DNA of 64,000 nucleotides from Kribbella sp. ALI-6-A (GCF_001984195.1 NZ_MTQN01000012.1:2170001-2234000); one strand, 5' to 3'; shown: positions 16,462 to 26,764, counted from the stretch's first letter. The notes: generated by a model not told the origin, from the sequence alone. Translations and numbers: made by a program.

Positions 16462-17709
16462 ATGGCGACGATGACCCTGAGCGGTCCGGACCTGGTACGA
16501 CAGCGCGGACTGCGGCAGATGCGGCTGGTCGCGCTGTCCCTGCTCGTGCTGGCCGCGATCGTCTACATCCTGACTCTGCACCGCGACGGCGCCTGGGGCT
16601 ACGTCAACGCGGCGTCCGAGGCGGCGATGGTCGGTGCGCTGGCGGACTGGTTCGCGGTCACCGCGCTGTTCCGGCATCCGCTCGGCCTGCCGATCCCGCA
16701 CACCGCGATCGTGCCCACCCGCAAGGACAGCCTGGCCGAGAGCCTGGAGCAGTTCGTCACCGAGAACTTCCTGTCCGAGGAAGTGGTGGCCGGCAAGATG
16801 GCCTCCGCCGCGGTGAGCCGCCGGGCCGGGGAGTGGCTGGCCGACAGCAACCACGCGGAGCGGATCGTTGCCGAGGGCGCCCGAACCGTCGGCGCCGTGC
16901 TGCCCAAGCTCGGGGACGCCGACGTCACCGCCTTCGTCCGCGGCTCGCTGCTGCCGCGCTTCGCGCAGGAGCCGCTGAGCCCGATCGCCGGGCACTTCCT
17001 GGAGTCGGTGGTCGACGACGGCGCGCACCACGCGTTGCTCGACCTGGTCTTCGACGAGGCGTACGAATGGCTGCGCGACAACCGCGACGTGCTCGGCGAA
17101 GTGGTCGGTCCGCGCGCGCCCCGCTGGTCGCCGCGCTGGGTGGACTCGCTGGTGATCGACCGCATCCACCGCGAGGCGCTGGCCTGGCTGAGCGGCATCC
17201 GCAACGACCCGAACCACGCGGCCCGCCAGGCGATCGACCGGCTGCTCGGCCAGTTCGCCGCCGATCTGCAGCGCGACCCGGAGATGATGGAACGCTTCGA
17301 GGCGTTCAAGCGCCGGATGCTCGAGCACCCCGACCTCGCCCCCAGCCTGACCGCCGTCTGGGACGCCGTCCGCACGGCGTTGATCGACGCGATCGCGGAC
17401 CCGATCAGCCCGCTGCAGACCCGCGCGGTCCAGGCGATCAAGGAACTCGGCACCCGCCTGCAGACCGACGAGCCCCTGCGCGCCAAGGTCGACGCCCGCG
17501 CCGCCGAAGCCGTCGGCTACGTCGTCCGTACCTACGGCAGCGAGATCGTCTCGGTCATCTCCGACACCATCGAACGCTGGGACGGCCGCGAGGCCTCGGC
17601 CCGGATCGAACTGCATGTCGGCCGCGACCTGCAGTTCATCCGCATCAACGGCACGGTCGTCGGCGCCCTGGTCGGCCTGGTCATCCACACCGTCAGCCAG
17701 TGGCTCTAG
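16462..17709 (+). CDS. DUF445 membrane-associated protein
   Basis: A 415 aa protein of the DUF445 family. It starts with two hydrophobic segments (MRLVALSLLVLAAIVYILTL, about 20-39, and AASEAAMVGALADWFAVTALF). The latter with FRHPLGLPIPHTAIVPTRKD is the family hallmark. A long helical, charged region fills the rest, and a C-terminal hydrophobic stretch (IRINGTVVGALVGLVIHTV) closes it. The biochemical role of the family is unknown; it is membrane-anchored with a helical cytoplasmic or wall-facing part. ATG 16462 is preferred over an upstream TTG at 16450. The HhH gene starts 8 bp after the stop, with AGGAGG overlapping the end, so the two probably form an operon. Confidence 0.82.
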   Translation: MATMTLSGPDLVRQRGLRQMRLVALSLLVLAAIVYILTLHRDGAWGYVNAASEAAMVGALADWFAVTALFRHPLGLPIPHTAIVPTRKDSLAESLEQFVTENFLSEEVVAGKMASAAVSRRAGEWLADSNHAERIVAEGARTVGAVLPKLGDADVTAFVRGSLLPRFAQEPLSPIAGHFLESVVDDGAHHALLDLVFDEAYEWLRDNRDVLGEVVGPRAPRWSPRWVDSLVIDRIHREALAWLSGIRNDPNHAARQAIDRLLGQFAADLQRDPEMMERFEAFKRRMLEHPDLAPSLTAVWDAVRTALIDAIADPISPLQTRAVQAIKELGTRLQTDEPLRAKVDARAAEAVGYVVRTYGSEIVSVISDTIERWDGREASARIELHVGRDLQFIRINGTVVGALVGLVIHTVSQWL

Positions 17710-17717
17710 GAGGCGCG

Positions 17718-17930
17718 ATGTTCGAGCAGACCGAGTTGACGCCGCGGATCGGCAAGGTGGCCACCCGTGAGCTGGCGCTGAACGGCTACACGACGTACGA
17801 GCAGTTGACGCAGGTCACGACCAAGGAGTTGCTGGCGATTCACGGGATCGGGCCGAAGGCGATCAGGATTCTCGACGAGGAACTGACGGCTCGGGGACTG
17901 CGGTTCGCGGGCGGAGAAGAACCGCGGTGA
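17718..17930 (+). CDS. Small helix-hairpin-helix DNA-binding-like protein
   Basis: A 70 aa protein with one clear helix-hairpin-helix element, LLAIHGIGPKAIRILDEEL (about residues 40-58), the kind that binds DNA backbone non-specifically, as in the alpha C-terminal domain of RNA polymerase or DNA repair proteins. The rest (TRELALNGYTTYEQLTQVTTKE) is the preceding helix pair. It has AGGAGG 6 nt before ATG and follows the DUF445 gene by 8 bp. Its last 68 bp overlap the 3' end of the convergent MFS gene. Such short HhH proteins are common in actinobacteria, and their role is not known to me. Confidence 0.75.
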   Translation: MFEQTELTPRIGKVATRELALNGYTTYEQLTQVTTKELLAIHGIGPKAIRILDEELTARGLRFAGGEEPR

Positions 17931-19317
17931 GCGCCGCGGCGAGTAGGAGGGCGGCGGCGCCGAGGGCTTCGGCCAGCTGGTAGCCGTGGAGATAGGCGGT
18001 GGTGGCTGCCGGGTCCTGGGGGCTGTGGCCGGGGGCGCCGCTGTCGGGGGAGCTGTGCCGGTAAACGGCGAGCACGATGCTGCCCAGGCCGGCGATGCCC
18101 AGGGCCCCGCCGAGTTCGGCGCTGGTTTCCACCAAGGCCGAGGTGGTGCCGGCGCGTTCCGGGGGTGCGGCCGAGACGGTCAGGTCGGTGGCCATCAGGT
18201 AGACGCCGGCGAGTCCGATGGAGAAGACCACGAACCCGGTCACCACGATCCACAGCCGGCCCGGCTGGACCTGGGTGAGCAGGCCGAAGCCGGTCGCGCT
18301 GATCAGAAGGCTCCCGGCCAGCCCGTACGCCGTACTGACGCGTGCCGCGACCAGCGGAGCCGACAGCGATCCGAGCAGGTAGGCGATGGTGCCCGGCAGC
18401 GAGACCAGACCGGCTTCGAGCGCGGACAAGCCGAGCGCCAGTTGCAGGAGCTGTGCGGTGATGAACTGCGTGCCGTACAGCACGAGGAAGATCAGGCCGA
18501 GCACCACCAGCGGCCCGCTGAAGCCGATCGATCGGAACAGCCGTAGCTCGATCATCGGCCGGGCCAGCCGTTGCTGCCGGCGTACGAACCAGACGGCCAG
18601 GGCGATCCCCAGCACCAGTGAACCGCCGTACCCCGGTCGCGGGCCGCTCTCGGCGATGCGCTTGAGCCCGTAGACGACGGCAAGGACCGCGGCCAGGGAC
18701 AGCGCCGCGCTGCCGATGTCGAGCGGCGGGCGATCGGCGCCGCGGTACTCCGGGAGCAGGAACGGCCCGGTCGCGAGCAGCAGAAGCATCACCGGGACGG
18801 CGACGAGGAACACCGATCCCCACCAGTACCGCGTCAGCAGCAGCCCGCCGACCACCGGTCCGGCCAACCCGCCGAGCGCGAAACTCGCGGTCCACACGCC
18901 CAGCGCCGTCCGCCGTTGGCGGGAGTCGGTGAACATCGTGCGGATCAAGGCCAGCGTGGACGGCATCAGCGTCGCCCCGGCGACGCCGAGCAGAACCCTG
19001 GTGGCGATCAGCATTCCGGGACTCACCGCGAAGGCGGCCAGCACGGAGGCCGCGGCGAACATCGTCGCGCCGATCAGCAGCAGGCGGCGTCGTCCGAACC
19101 GATCGCCGACCATTCCCATCGTGATCAGCAGTCCGGCGACCACGAACACGTAGCTGTCGACGATCCACAGCTGCTGCGATCCGGTCGGTTGCAGGGCCGC
19201 CGTGAGCTGCGGCACGGCGAGGTTGAGCACGGAGGCGTCCATCGACACCACCGAGCAGGGCAGCGCGAGTACCGCCAGTCCGGTCCAGTCCCGCAGGGTC
19301 GCGCTCAAACTCATCAC
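17863..19317 (-). CDS. MFS drug efflux transporter, DHA2 (14-TM) family
   Basis: A 484 aa EmrB/QacA-type MFS exporter with fourteen predicted helices. WIVDSYVFVVAGLLITMGMVGDRFGRRRLLLIGA gives helix 2 and motif A, and the DHA2 motif C (GLAGPVVGGLLL) is in helix 5. Such pumps export hydrophobic cations, antibiotics and dyes by proton antiport. The gap to the divergent CGNR-type regulator gene contains two copies of a 30-bp inverted repeat, so the pump is probably controlled by that regulator. Two start codons are adjacent (ATG 19317 and 19314). The C-terminal 45 residues after the last helix are Pro/Arg-rich. Its 3' end overlaps the HhH gene on the other strand by 68 bp. Confidence 0.88.
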   Translation of the reverse strand: MMSLSATLRDWTGLAVLALPCSVVSMDASVLNLAVPQLTAALQPTGSQQLWIVDSYVFVVAGLLITMGMVGDRFGRRRLLLIGATMFAAASVLAAFAVSPGMLIATRVLLGVAGATLMPSTLALIRTMFTDSRQRRTALGVWTASFALGGLAGPVVGGLLLTRYWWGSVFLVAVPVMLLLLATGPFLLPEYRGADRPPLDIGSAALSLAAVLAVVYGLKRIAESGPRPGYGGSLVLGIALAVWFVRRQQRLARPMIELRLFRSIGFSGPLVVLGLIFLVLYGTQFITAQLLQLALGLSALEAGLVSLPGTIAYLLGSLSAPLVAARVSTAYGLAGSLLISATGFGLLTQVQPGRLWIVVTGFVVFSIGLAGVYLMATDLTVSAAPPERAGTTSALVETSAELGGALGIAGLGSIVLAVYRHSSPDSGAPGHSPQDPAATTAYLHGYQLAEALGAAALLLAAALTAVLLRPRTAVPEPSVPRRES

Positions 19318-19324
19318 CGCTTCC

Positions 19325-19354
19325 GTAACGCCATGAATGAGTTTCTGACGTTAC
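19325..19354. promoter_or_regulatory. 30-bp inverted-repeat operator, copy 1 (MFS side)
   Basis: Half-sites GTAACGCC and GACGTTAC (one mismatch from a perfect dyad) separated by 14 nt that begin ATGAATG. It starts 8 bp upstream of the MFS start codon. The same arrangement recurs 48 bp away at 19373-19402. Half-site centres are 22 bp apart, about two helical turns, fitting two recognition domains on one face of the DNA. Confidence 0.6.
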
Positions 19355-19372
19355 GACGATCGGCGTGAACAT

Positions 19373-19402
19373 GCAACGCCATGAATGCCTTCAAGGCGTT
19401 AC
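19373..19402. promoter_or_regulatory. 30-bp inverted-repeat operator, copy 2 (CGNR side)
   Basis: Half-sites GCAACGCC and GGCGTTAC with a 14-nt spacer that again begins ATGAATG. It ends 9 bp before the start codon of the CGNR gene, so occupancy should block that gene too. Together with copy 1 it brackets the divergent promoters. Confidence 0.6.
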
Positions 19403-19411
19403 ACTGCAGGA

Positions 19412-19912
19412 ATGCACGTCGAACCGCTGGCGCCGGAGACCGTCGTGGCGCTGGTCAACGGCTGGGGATCGATCCCGCGCGCAGAAGGTGCGCGGGTCGA
19501 CTGGCCGGGCGCGTCCGACCTGCCGGACTGGGCGCCGGTCGACGCTGCCGAGCTGCAGCGGATCGCCGACCTGCTGTTTCCGGTCTTCGCGATCCCGGGC
19601 ACGGCTGACCGCGTCGACCAGCTCGCCGAACTCCTGCAGCGGACGAAAGTCGTGCCGACCGTTCGCGCCGAGGGCGACTCCGTGGCCGCCATCTGGACCG
19701 TGCAGAACCCGCGCGACGCGCTGACGGCCGCGGCGGCCCTGGCGCTTCGCCAGCAGTTCGCCGAGCACGATCCAGCCCGCGTCGGCACCTGCGCCGCGGA
19801 CGGCTGCGCCGACGTCTACATCGACGTGTCGGCCCGCGCCCATCGCCGGTTCTGCTCGGTCACCTGCCAGAACCGGACCCGCGTGGCCGCCTTCCGCCGC
19901 CGTACCAAGTGA
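19412..19912 (+). CDS. ABATE/CGNR zinc-finger transcriptional regulator
   Basis: A 166 aa protein with an N-terminal ABATE-like (DUF1470) region and a C-terminal CGNR-type zinc finger. Zinc ligands are C127, C132, C148 and C152 in CAADGCADVYIDVSARAHRRF-C-SVT-C; the name-giving tetrapeptide is CQNR here rather than CGNR. The finger with its basic tail (RVAAFRRRTK) is the likely DNA-binding part. It is divergent from a DHA2 efflux pump across two repeated operators, the standard layout of a repressor controlling a pump and itself. Start at ATG 19412; an upstream in-frame ATG (19385) lies inside operator copy 2. Confidence 0.82.
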   Translation: MHVEPLAPETVVALVNGWGSIPRAEGARVDWPGASDLPDWAPVDAAELQRIADLLFPVFAIPGTADRVDQLAELLQRTKVVPTVRAEGDSVAAIWTVQNPRDALTAAAALALRQQFAEHDPARVGTCAADGCADVYIDVSARAHRRFCSVTCQNRTRVAAFRRRTK

Positions 19913-19936
19913 CGGCGGCGGAGAGCGAAGTTGGTG

Positions 19937-21012
19937 CTAGCCGACGGTCCAGGTGTCGGAGCCGTTGATCAGGGCCTGCAGGTCGCCCGTGCCCTGCGTT
20001 TCCTTCGCGGTGTCGACCTGCTGACGGACCAGATCGTCGTACGCCGGCCGGTCGACCTGGCGGAAGATCCCGATCGGCGCCTGGTGCAGTACGCCGGCGT
20101 CGGTCAGCCGGGACAGCGCGAACGCGTACGCCGGGTCGTCGGTGTGCGCGTCGTGCACGACCAGGTCGGCCTCGCCGTTCGGCAGGTCGGCGACCTCGCG
20201 CACCGCGAGCGAGGCGAAGCCGTCCCGGACGACGCCGAGGTGGCCGTCGGTGCCGAAGCGGATCGGCTCGCCGTGTTTGAGCGGGATGATCGCGTCGTCG
20301 CGGGTGTCGGGGTTCTTGAACGCGTCGAAGGCGTTGTCGTTGAAGATCGGGCAGTTCTGGTAGATCTCCACGAACGCCGTGCCGCGGTGCTCGGCGGCCG
20401 CCGTCAGCACCGAGGTCAGGTGCTTGCGGTCGGAGTCGACCGTGCGGGCCACGAACGTCGCCTCCGCGCCGAGCGCCAGCGAGACCGGGTTGAACGGGTT
20501 GTCCACCGAGCCCATCGGCGTCGACTTGGTCACCTTGCCGGGCTCCGACGTCGGTGAGTACTGGCCCTTGGTCAGCCCGTAGATCCGGTTGTTGAACAGC
20601 AGGATCTTCAGGTTCACGTTGCGCCGCAGCGTGTGGATCAGGTGGTTGCCGCCGATCGACAGCGCGTCGCCGTCACCGGTCACCACCCAGACGCTCAGGT
20701 CCGGCCGGGCCACCGCCAGGCCGGTCGCGATCGCCGGCGCGCGGCCGTGGATCGAGTGCATGCCGTACGTCGACAGGTAGTACGGGAAGCGCGACGAGCA
20801 GCCGATGCCGGACACCATCGCGACGTTCTCGCGCTTGATGCCGAGCTCGGGCAGGAACCCCTGGAACGCGGCGAGCACGGCGTAGTCGCCGCAGCCCGGG
20901 CACCAGCGAACCTCCTGGTCGGACACGTACTCCTTGCGGCTCTGCGGCTCGGTCGCGGCCGGTACGCCGCGCAGGCCACCGGGCAGACTCGGCAGACCGA
21001 GATCGACCGTGC

Positions 21013-21016
<4 letters not shown>
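19937..21016 (-). CDS. korB: 2-oxoacid:ferredoxin oxidoreductase, beta subunit
   Basis: A 359 aa thiamine-diphosphate-binding subunit of a 2-oxoacid (probably 2-oxoglutarate):ferredoxin oxidoreductase. CPGCGDYAVLAAFQGFLPELG (about 38-58) and the TPP/Mg motif GDGDALSIGGNHLIHTLRRN with NNRIYGLTKGQYSPTS (about 123-165) are diagnostic. The complex decarboxylates the 2-oxoacid to an acyl-CoA and reduces ferredoxin in the cytoplasm. The start overlaps the korA stop by 4 bp, with GGAGGGAG upstream, so the two are translated in a fixed ratio. The nearby second set of nuo genes suggests its reduced ferredoxin could feed a complex I-like enzyme. The ferredoxin itself is not encoded adjacent. Confidence 0.92.
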
Positions 21017-22977
<1,961 letters not shown>

Positions 22978-23239
22978 CTCCAAGTCGAGCTTGGGCCCGG
23001 CGGCTGCCCTGCGGCGCACCGTCGATCCCCCCAGTCAGGGCGATATCCCAATGTTAGTTCGGCTTTGGGACAGAACCATGCCCGAGGCGTGGTGGTCCAG
23101 AGCCTGGGACGGACGGCGAAACCCTCCAGTGTGACGTAGAGCAGTCGCTCGCTTGCCTTCCGCTGTCATTCGCGGCAGGGTGTCGTCACACAGTTGTGAT
23201 CCACCCCGGGGGCGGCCCGGGTCTCGAGGGAGTTTCTCC

Positions 23240-24058
23240 ATGGGCGTTCGTGCCTTCCTGTCCTGCGGTACGACGCTGGCGGCGGCCCTGCTGCTGGCCG
23301 GTTGTGCCGGCACCGTCGCTCCGGCGCAGAGCGCGCTGATCGCAACCGACACGGCGAAAGCAGCCGAGGTGGCCCAGGCGACGCCGGTCCGCTCGGTCAA
23401 GATCACCAGCATCCGGACGACCGACTACACCGCCGGCGTCCTGACGGTCAGCGGCACGCTGACGCCCGCGCCGGCGGCCGGGTCGCGCGTCGCACTGCAG
23501 CGCTGGGACGCGACGAAGGGCTGGCAGGAGATCGGCCACGCGACGCCGTCCGGCGGCAACGTGACGATCTCGTCGAAGCAGCCCGGCTCGATCCGGACCT
23601 ACCGGTTGGCGATCGGCCCCCAGGCGCCGTACGCCGCGGCCGCGTCGGCTCCGGCCGGATACTCGCACTACGTCTGGCGCGGCATCTTCAAGAAGCCGCT
23701 GCTCGCGTCGGGCGGCAAGGGACACCCGGTGTTCACCGTGCTCACGGCGGCGGACTCGCCGCGGCGGGCCGAGGCCGAGCTGCTCGCCGACAAGGGCGGC
23801 GTGGTCTGGGGCGACGTGAACTCGGCCGGCTGCTCGTGGGTGAAGAACTGGCTCGGCAACATCACCGACGGCACCGTCCGCGTCTCGCTGCTGAACGGTT
23901 CGGCCGTGCTCGGCACCGTCGACCAGGCCCAGGAGACCGAGACCTGGCTGAACCGGCAGATCCCCGGCGTCAACCGCCTGCGGGTCCAGGTCGCCGACGT
24001 GAAGTCCGGCTACGGCCCCCAGGTCGCCCTCGACGCGATGCTGCTCTGCACCAACTAA
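23240..24058 (+). CDS. Putative secreted lipoprotein
   Basis: A 272 aa protein with a lipoprotein signal: MGVRAFLSCGTTLAAALLLAGC, lipobox LLAGC with the acylated Cys at residue 22. The mature part has a beta-sandwich-like region (about 50-130: SVKITSIRTTDYTAGVLTVSG...RVALQRWD...GWQEIG, resembling bacterial Ig-like sugar-hydrolase accessory repeats). A second domain with two cysteines follows (VNSAGCSW...MLLCTN), rather like an NPCBM (novel putative carbohydrate-binding) segment; the latter is a guess. It would sit on the outer face of the membrane. RBS GAGGGAG precedes ATG 23240. nuoA follows after only 10 bp, so they may share a transcript, though no functional tie is evident. Confidence 0.75.
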   Translation: MGVRAFLSCGTTLAAALLLAGCAGTVAPAQSALIATDTAKAAEVAQATPVRSVKITSIRTTDYTAGVLTVSGTLTPAPAAGSRVALQRWDATKGWQEIGHATPSGGNVTISSKQPGSIRTYRLAIGPQAPYAAAASAPAGYSHYVWRGIFKKPLLASGGKGHPVFTVLTAADSPRRAEAELLADKGGVVWGDVNSAGCSWVKNWLGNITDGTVRVSLLNGSAVLGTVDQAQETETWLNRQIPGVNRLRVQVADVKSGYGPQVALDAMLLCTN

Positions 24059-24068
24059 AGTCGTCCCT

Positions 24069-24425
24069 GTGTCCGAGGCCTACGCGGTAGTCGCAGCGAT
24101 CGTCCTGCTCGGCCTCGGCGGCCTGCTCGGCGCCTTCGCGCTCAACCGCGCCCTCACCATCACCTACTCGACCCCCGAGAAACTCACCACGTACGAGTCC
24201 GGCGTCGACCCGGTCGGCGAGGGCTGGGCGCAGATCCACATCCGGTACTACCTGTTCGCCTACCTCTACGTGATCTTCGCCGTGGACGCCGTCTACCTGT
24301 TCCCGTGGGCCACCGTCTTCGCCACCGTCGGCACCTCGTCGCTGATCGAGATGTTCGTCTTCCTCGCCTTCGTCACCGTCGGCCTGCTCTACGCCTGGCG
24401 CAAAAAAGTCCTCAGCTGGACCTGA
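24069..24425 (+). CDS. nuoA: NADH-quinone oxidoreductase subunit A (second set)
   Basis: A 118 aa, three-helix membrane subunit of a complex I-like enzyme. The hallmarks are TTYESGVDPVGEGWAQIHIRYYLFAYLYVIFAVDAVYLFPWA (the usual YECG is YESG here) and the third helix ending RRKVL-like (WRKKVLSW). It starts at GTG, 10 bp after a lipoprotein gene. This is the first of four separated pieces of a second nuo gene set, all on the + strand: nuoA here, nuoB-C at 37024, nuoH at 39671 and nuoI-N from 49314. The korAB genes lie just upstream, divergent. The YESG variation removes the cysteine whose exposure marks active/deactive transitions in mitochondrial ND3. Confidence 0.93.
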   Translation: MSEAYAVVAAIVLLGLGGLLGAFALNRALTITYSTPEKLTTYESGVDPVGEGWAQIHIRYYLFAYLYVIFAVDAVYLFPWATVFATVGTSSLIEMFVFLAFVTVGLLYAWRKKVLSWT

Positions 24426-24430
24426 GCCCG

Positions 24431-25018
24431 ATGACCGCCCGCGCCGCGACCTCCTGGCCGCGCATCACCGGCTGGCTCGCCGAACAGGCTCCGGCGATCG
24501 CGCGGCTGGTCAACCCACCGGCGACTCCGGTCGATCTGCGTTATCTCGAAGCGGCGATGAACCATCCGCTCCCGGCGGACCTGGTCGAGCTGCTGCAACT
24601 GGCGAACGGCACCGAGCACCGGGCGATCCGCGGCTCGGTGATCCCGTTCCACTACAACCTGGTGCCCGTGATGGAGATGCTGGCGATCCGGCGGATGTGG
24701 CAGAAGATCGAAGCCGGTCCGCTGCTCTCCGGCGCAGACGTCCCCCGGTGGCTCGATGGCTACCTCCCGATCGCAGACGCCGCCGACGCCGGAGTAATGT
24801 TCGTCGACCTGAGCGACGGGCCGTCGTACGGTGCGGTCTGCGAGTGGTACCCGGAGGGCGGCGGAGGTGCTTCGCAGCAGTGGAGCAGCGTCGGGCAGAT
24901 GCTCGACGACGTGGCGGGGGCGATGGTCGACCGTCGGCCGATGACGCGGATTCGCGACGTGCCGTACCTGCCGGAGGTGGACGAGGGCTCCCTGCACTGG
25001 TTCCAGGTGTACGACTAG
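24431..25018 (+). CDS. SMI1/KNR4-family protein
   Basis: A 195 aa soluble protein with SMI1/KNR4 features: W-P-R-I at the start, then LRYLEAAMNHPLPADLVELLQLANG (about 36-60) and IPFHYNLVPVMEMLAIRRMW, followed by LDGYLPIADAADAGVMFVDL. The superfamily includes immunity proteins against contact-dependent toxins and regulators of cell-wall synthesis. No toxin gene adjoins it, so an immunity role cannot be claimed. It starts 5 bp after nuoA and so probably shares its transcript, an arrangement that separates nuoA from nuoB. Start at ATG 24431. Confidence 0.72.
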   Translation: MTARAATSWPRITGWLAEQAPAIARLVNPPATPVDLRYLEAAMNHPLPADLVELLQLANGTEHRAIRGSVIPFHYNLVPVMEMLAIRRMWQKIEAGPLLSGADVPRWLDGYLPIADAADAGVMFVDLSDGPSYGAVCEWYPEGGGGASQQWSSVGQMLDDVAGAMVDRRPMTRIRDVPYLPEVDEGSLHWFQVYD

Positions 25019-25134
25019 CCGTTCACGCTTCGGCGCGGTCGAGCAGTGCGCCGCGGACCCAGTTCCAGCGCCCCGGGTTGATTCCCCGGTCCGCGAGTGG
25101 TCGGCTGGCCGGGGACCAACGACTGGGAGAGCTG

Positions 25135-26160
25135 ATGAACGAGTTGCACCACAACGCCGTCGTCGCCGATGCGCACAACGATCTGCTGATGCTGGTGGCG
25201 CGGCGGCCGAAGGAAGTGTGGGGGAGCTACTTCCGGGATCGCTGGATCCCGCAGCTGCGCGACGGTGGGATCGACGTCCAGGTGCTGCCGGTGTTCATCG
25301 ACGACGAGTTCCGGCCCGAGGGGTCCTTGCGGGAGACCCTGCGGATGATCGAGGCGGCGCACCAGATCGCCGAGGCGAACGCCGACGAGGTCGCGCTGTG
25401 CCGCAGCGGCGCCGAGATCGAGGCGGCGACCGCGGCCGGCAAGATCGCGCTCGTGCTCGCCCTCGAGGGCTGCCCGCAGATCGACACCGACGTCGAGCTG
25501 TTCCACACGCTGCACCGGCTCGGGGTGCGGGTGATCTCCTTCACCCACTTCGGCCGTAGCGCGCTGGCCGACGGTTCCGGCGAGGACGCGGCCGGGAGCA
25601 GGCTCACCAAGGCCGGTGTCGAGGCGGTCGGGCTGCTCGAGGAGCTCGGCGTTCTGATCGACGTCTCGCACGTCGGCCGCGGCGGGGTCGAGCACATTCT
25701 CGAGCTGGCCACCAAGCCGCTGATCGCGACGCACTCCAGCGCGTACGCGCTCCGCCCGCACCACCGCAACCTCACCGACGACCAGCTCCGGGCGATCGCC
25801 GCCACCGGTGGTGTCGTCTGCGTGAACTTCTTCGCCGGTTTCCTGACCGAGGACGAGAAGCCGACGATCCAGCACCTGGCCGATCACGTCGAGCACCTGG
25901 TCGCGGTCGCCGGCGAGGACCACGTCGGCCTGGGCAGCGACTTCGTCGCCGAGGTGTTCGGCGAGAAGATCCCGGCCTGCGACCTCCCGGTGATCATCGA
26001 GGGGCTGGATGCCCAGGTCTACGTTCCCGGGCTGGAAGGCCCGGCCGGAATGCCGCTGGTCACCGACGCACTGGTCGAACGCGGCCTGTCCGAGGCAGTC
26101 GTCCGCAAGGTCCTGGGCGCCAATCTCGTCCGCGTCCTCGGCACCACGGACCGCCCGTAG
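25135..26160 (+). CDS. Membrane-dipeptidase-like peptidase (M19)
   Basis: A 341 aa member of the M19 renal-dipeptidase family: a TIM barrel with two zinc ions that hydrolyses dipeptides. Ligands are visible in order: DAHNDLLM (H and D near 13-15), LALEGC (bridging Glu near 118), H of DVSHVG (about 182), H of THSSAYALRPHHRN (about 203), and D of GLGSDF (about 267). The usual length is about 340-370 aa. No signal peptide is seen, so it is cytoplasmic. Start at ATG 25135, where GGGAG lies about 7 nt upstream; the frame is open further up but without family likeness. The 116 bp before it hold no clear feature. Confidence 0.88.
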   Translation: MNELHHNAVVADAHNDLLMLVARRPKEVWGSYFRDRWIPQLRDGGIDVQVLPVFIDDEFRPEGSLRETLRMIEAAHQIAEANADEVALCRSGAEIEAATAAGKIALVLALEGCPQIDTDVELFHTLHRLGVRVISFTHFGRSALADGSGEDAAGSRLTKAGVEAVGLLEELGVLIDVSHVGRGGVEHILELATKPLIATHSSAYALRPHHRNLTDDQLRAIAATGGVVCVNFFAGFLTEDEKPTIQHLADHVEHLVAVAGEDHVGLGSDFVAEVFGEKIPACDLPVIIEGLDAQVYVPGLEGPAGMPLVTDALVERGLSEAVVRKVLGANLVRVLGTTDRP

Positions 26161-26349
26161 ATGACACAGAGTCACCGTTCGTCGCTCGCCGAGATCATTG
26201 CCTGATCGCCGCAAAATCCTTGCATCGGACAACGTTCCCGGGCGTTCGGCCTGGTTTCGTAACGGATTGCGATGGGGCTATCGCCATTCCGTCAGATCAG
26301 GCCTATGGTGATTACCAGGGGGAACGGGGCGATTGCAGGGTGGTGGGGA

Positions 26350-26643
26350 ATGACTTGGCAACTCTGGGTATTGATTGCGGTGGCAGGGATCAGCGCCGTG
26401 GTCCTGACGGTGGCACGCTTCCGGAAGGCACAGCGGGTTCTCGACGGACTGATCGACACCATCGAGCCGCACGGCGAGACCGCCGGCGATGAGCACCGGC
26501 CGAAGGTCGCCCACGAGCGGGCCGAGCACCGCCCGAAGGTCGCGCACGAGCGGGGCGACGAGCTCGCCCGCCGCCGCGGTGCCCGCCAGCTGAGTACGAC
26601 GCTCGTCCCCCGCGCGGCCCACGGCCACCGCGGCCGGCGTTGA
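26350..26643 (+). CDS. Small membrane protein with repeated basic tail
   Basis: A 97 aa protein: one N-terminal membrane helix (WQLWVLIAVAGISAVVLTVA, about 3-22), then a charged cytoplasmic tail containing the decapeptide EHRPKVAHER twice in tandem with one residue between, and an Arg-rich end. I do not recognise a family. Start at ATG 26350, preceded by GGTGGGGA; ATGs further up (26305, 26272) would extend it by 15-26 residues without clear benefit. It stands alone between the dipeptidase and the convergent LAL regulator. The 189 bp upstream (26161-26349) show nothing I can name. The tail looks like a nucleic-acid or membrane-surface binding segment, which is speculation. Confidence 0.5.
   Translation: MTWQLWVLIAVAGISAVVLTVARFRKAQRVLDGLIDTIEPHGETAGDEHRPKVAHERAEHRPKVAHERGDELARRRGARQLSTTLVPRAAHGHRGRR
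26491..26553 (+). repeat. 33-bp tandem repeat, two copies, inside small membrane protein
   Basis: Two 30-bp units beginning GAGCACCG (26491-26520 and 26524-26553) joined by GCC. They encode the duplicated decapeptide of the 26350 gene. By eye the copies differ at three synonymous positions, so the duplication is recent or the peptide is under selection. Confidence 0.8.
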
Positions 26644-26657
26644 AGGCGTCACGGCAG

Positions 26658-26684
26658 GTCCGGCCGTCCGCGGAGCGGCCGGAC
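26658..26684. terminator. Hairpin after small membrane protein gene
   Basis: A 9-bp perfect stem GTCCGGCCG / CGGCCGGAC around a 9-nt loop, starting 15 bp after the stop of the + strand gene and lying downstream of the LAL gene on the other strand. It is probably a terminator for the + strand transcript. Confidence 0.55.
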
Positions 26685-26699
26685 GAGCGTTGAGGGCGC

Positions 26700-26759
26700 G
26701 TCTCCCAATCCCGCGCCTACTGCGTGGTACCCGCCACGGCACCTCGCGGGACGGGAGAC
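26700..26759 (-). terminator. Long imperfect hairpin after the LAL regulator gene
   Basis: Arms GTCTCCC-AA-TCCCGCG (26700-26715) and CGCGGGA-C-GGGAGAC (26745-26759) pair over 14 bp with a small internal loop. An inner CGTGG/CCACG stem extends it. It lies just after the stop of the minus-strand LuxR gene. Confidence 0.6.
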
Positions 26760-26764
26760 GACCT

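Noticed and set aside
23046..23070. TCCCAA/TTGGGA pair in the korA/lipoprotein gap as an operator
   Set aside because: Short 6-bp arms with a 13-nt spacer and no second copy; mentioned with korA but too weak for its own feature.
24431..25018. SMI1/KNR4 protein as an immunity protein of a toxin system
   Set aside because: No toxin-like gene or secretion-associated gene adjoins; it is co-transcribed with nuoA instead.
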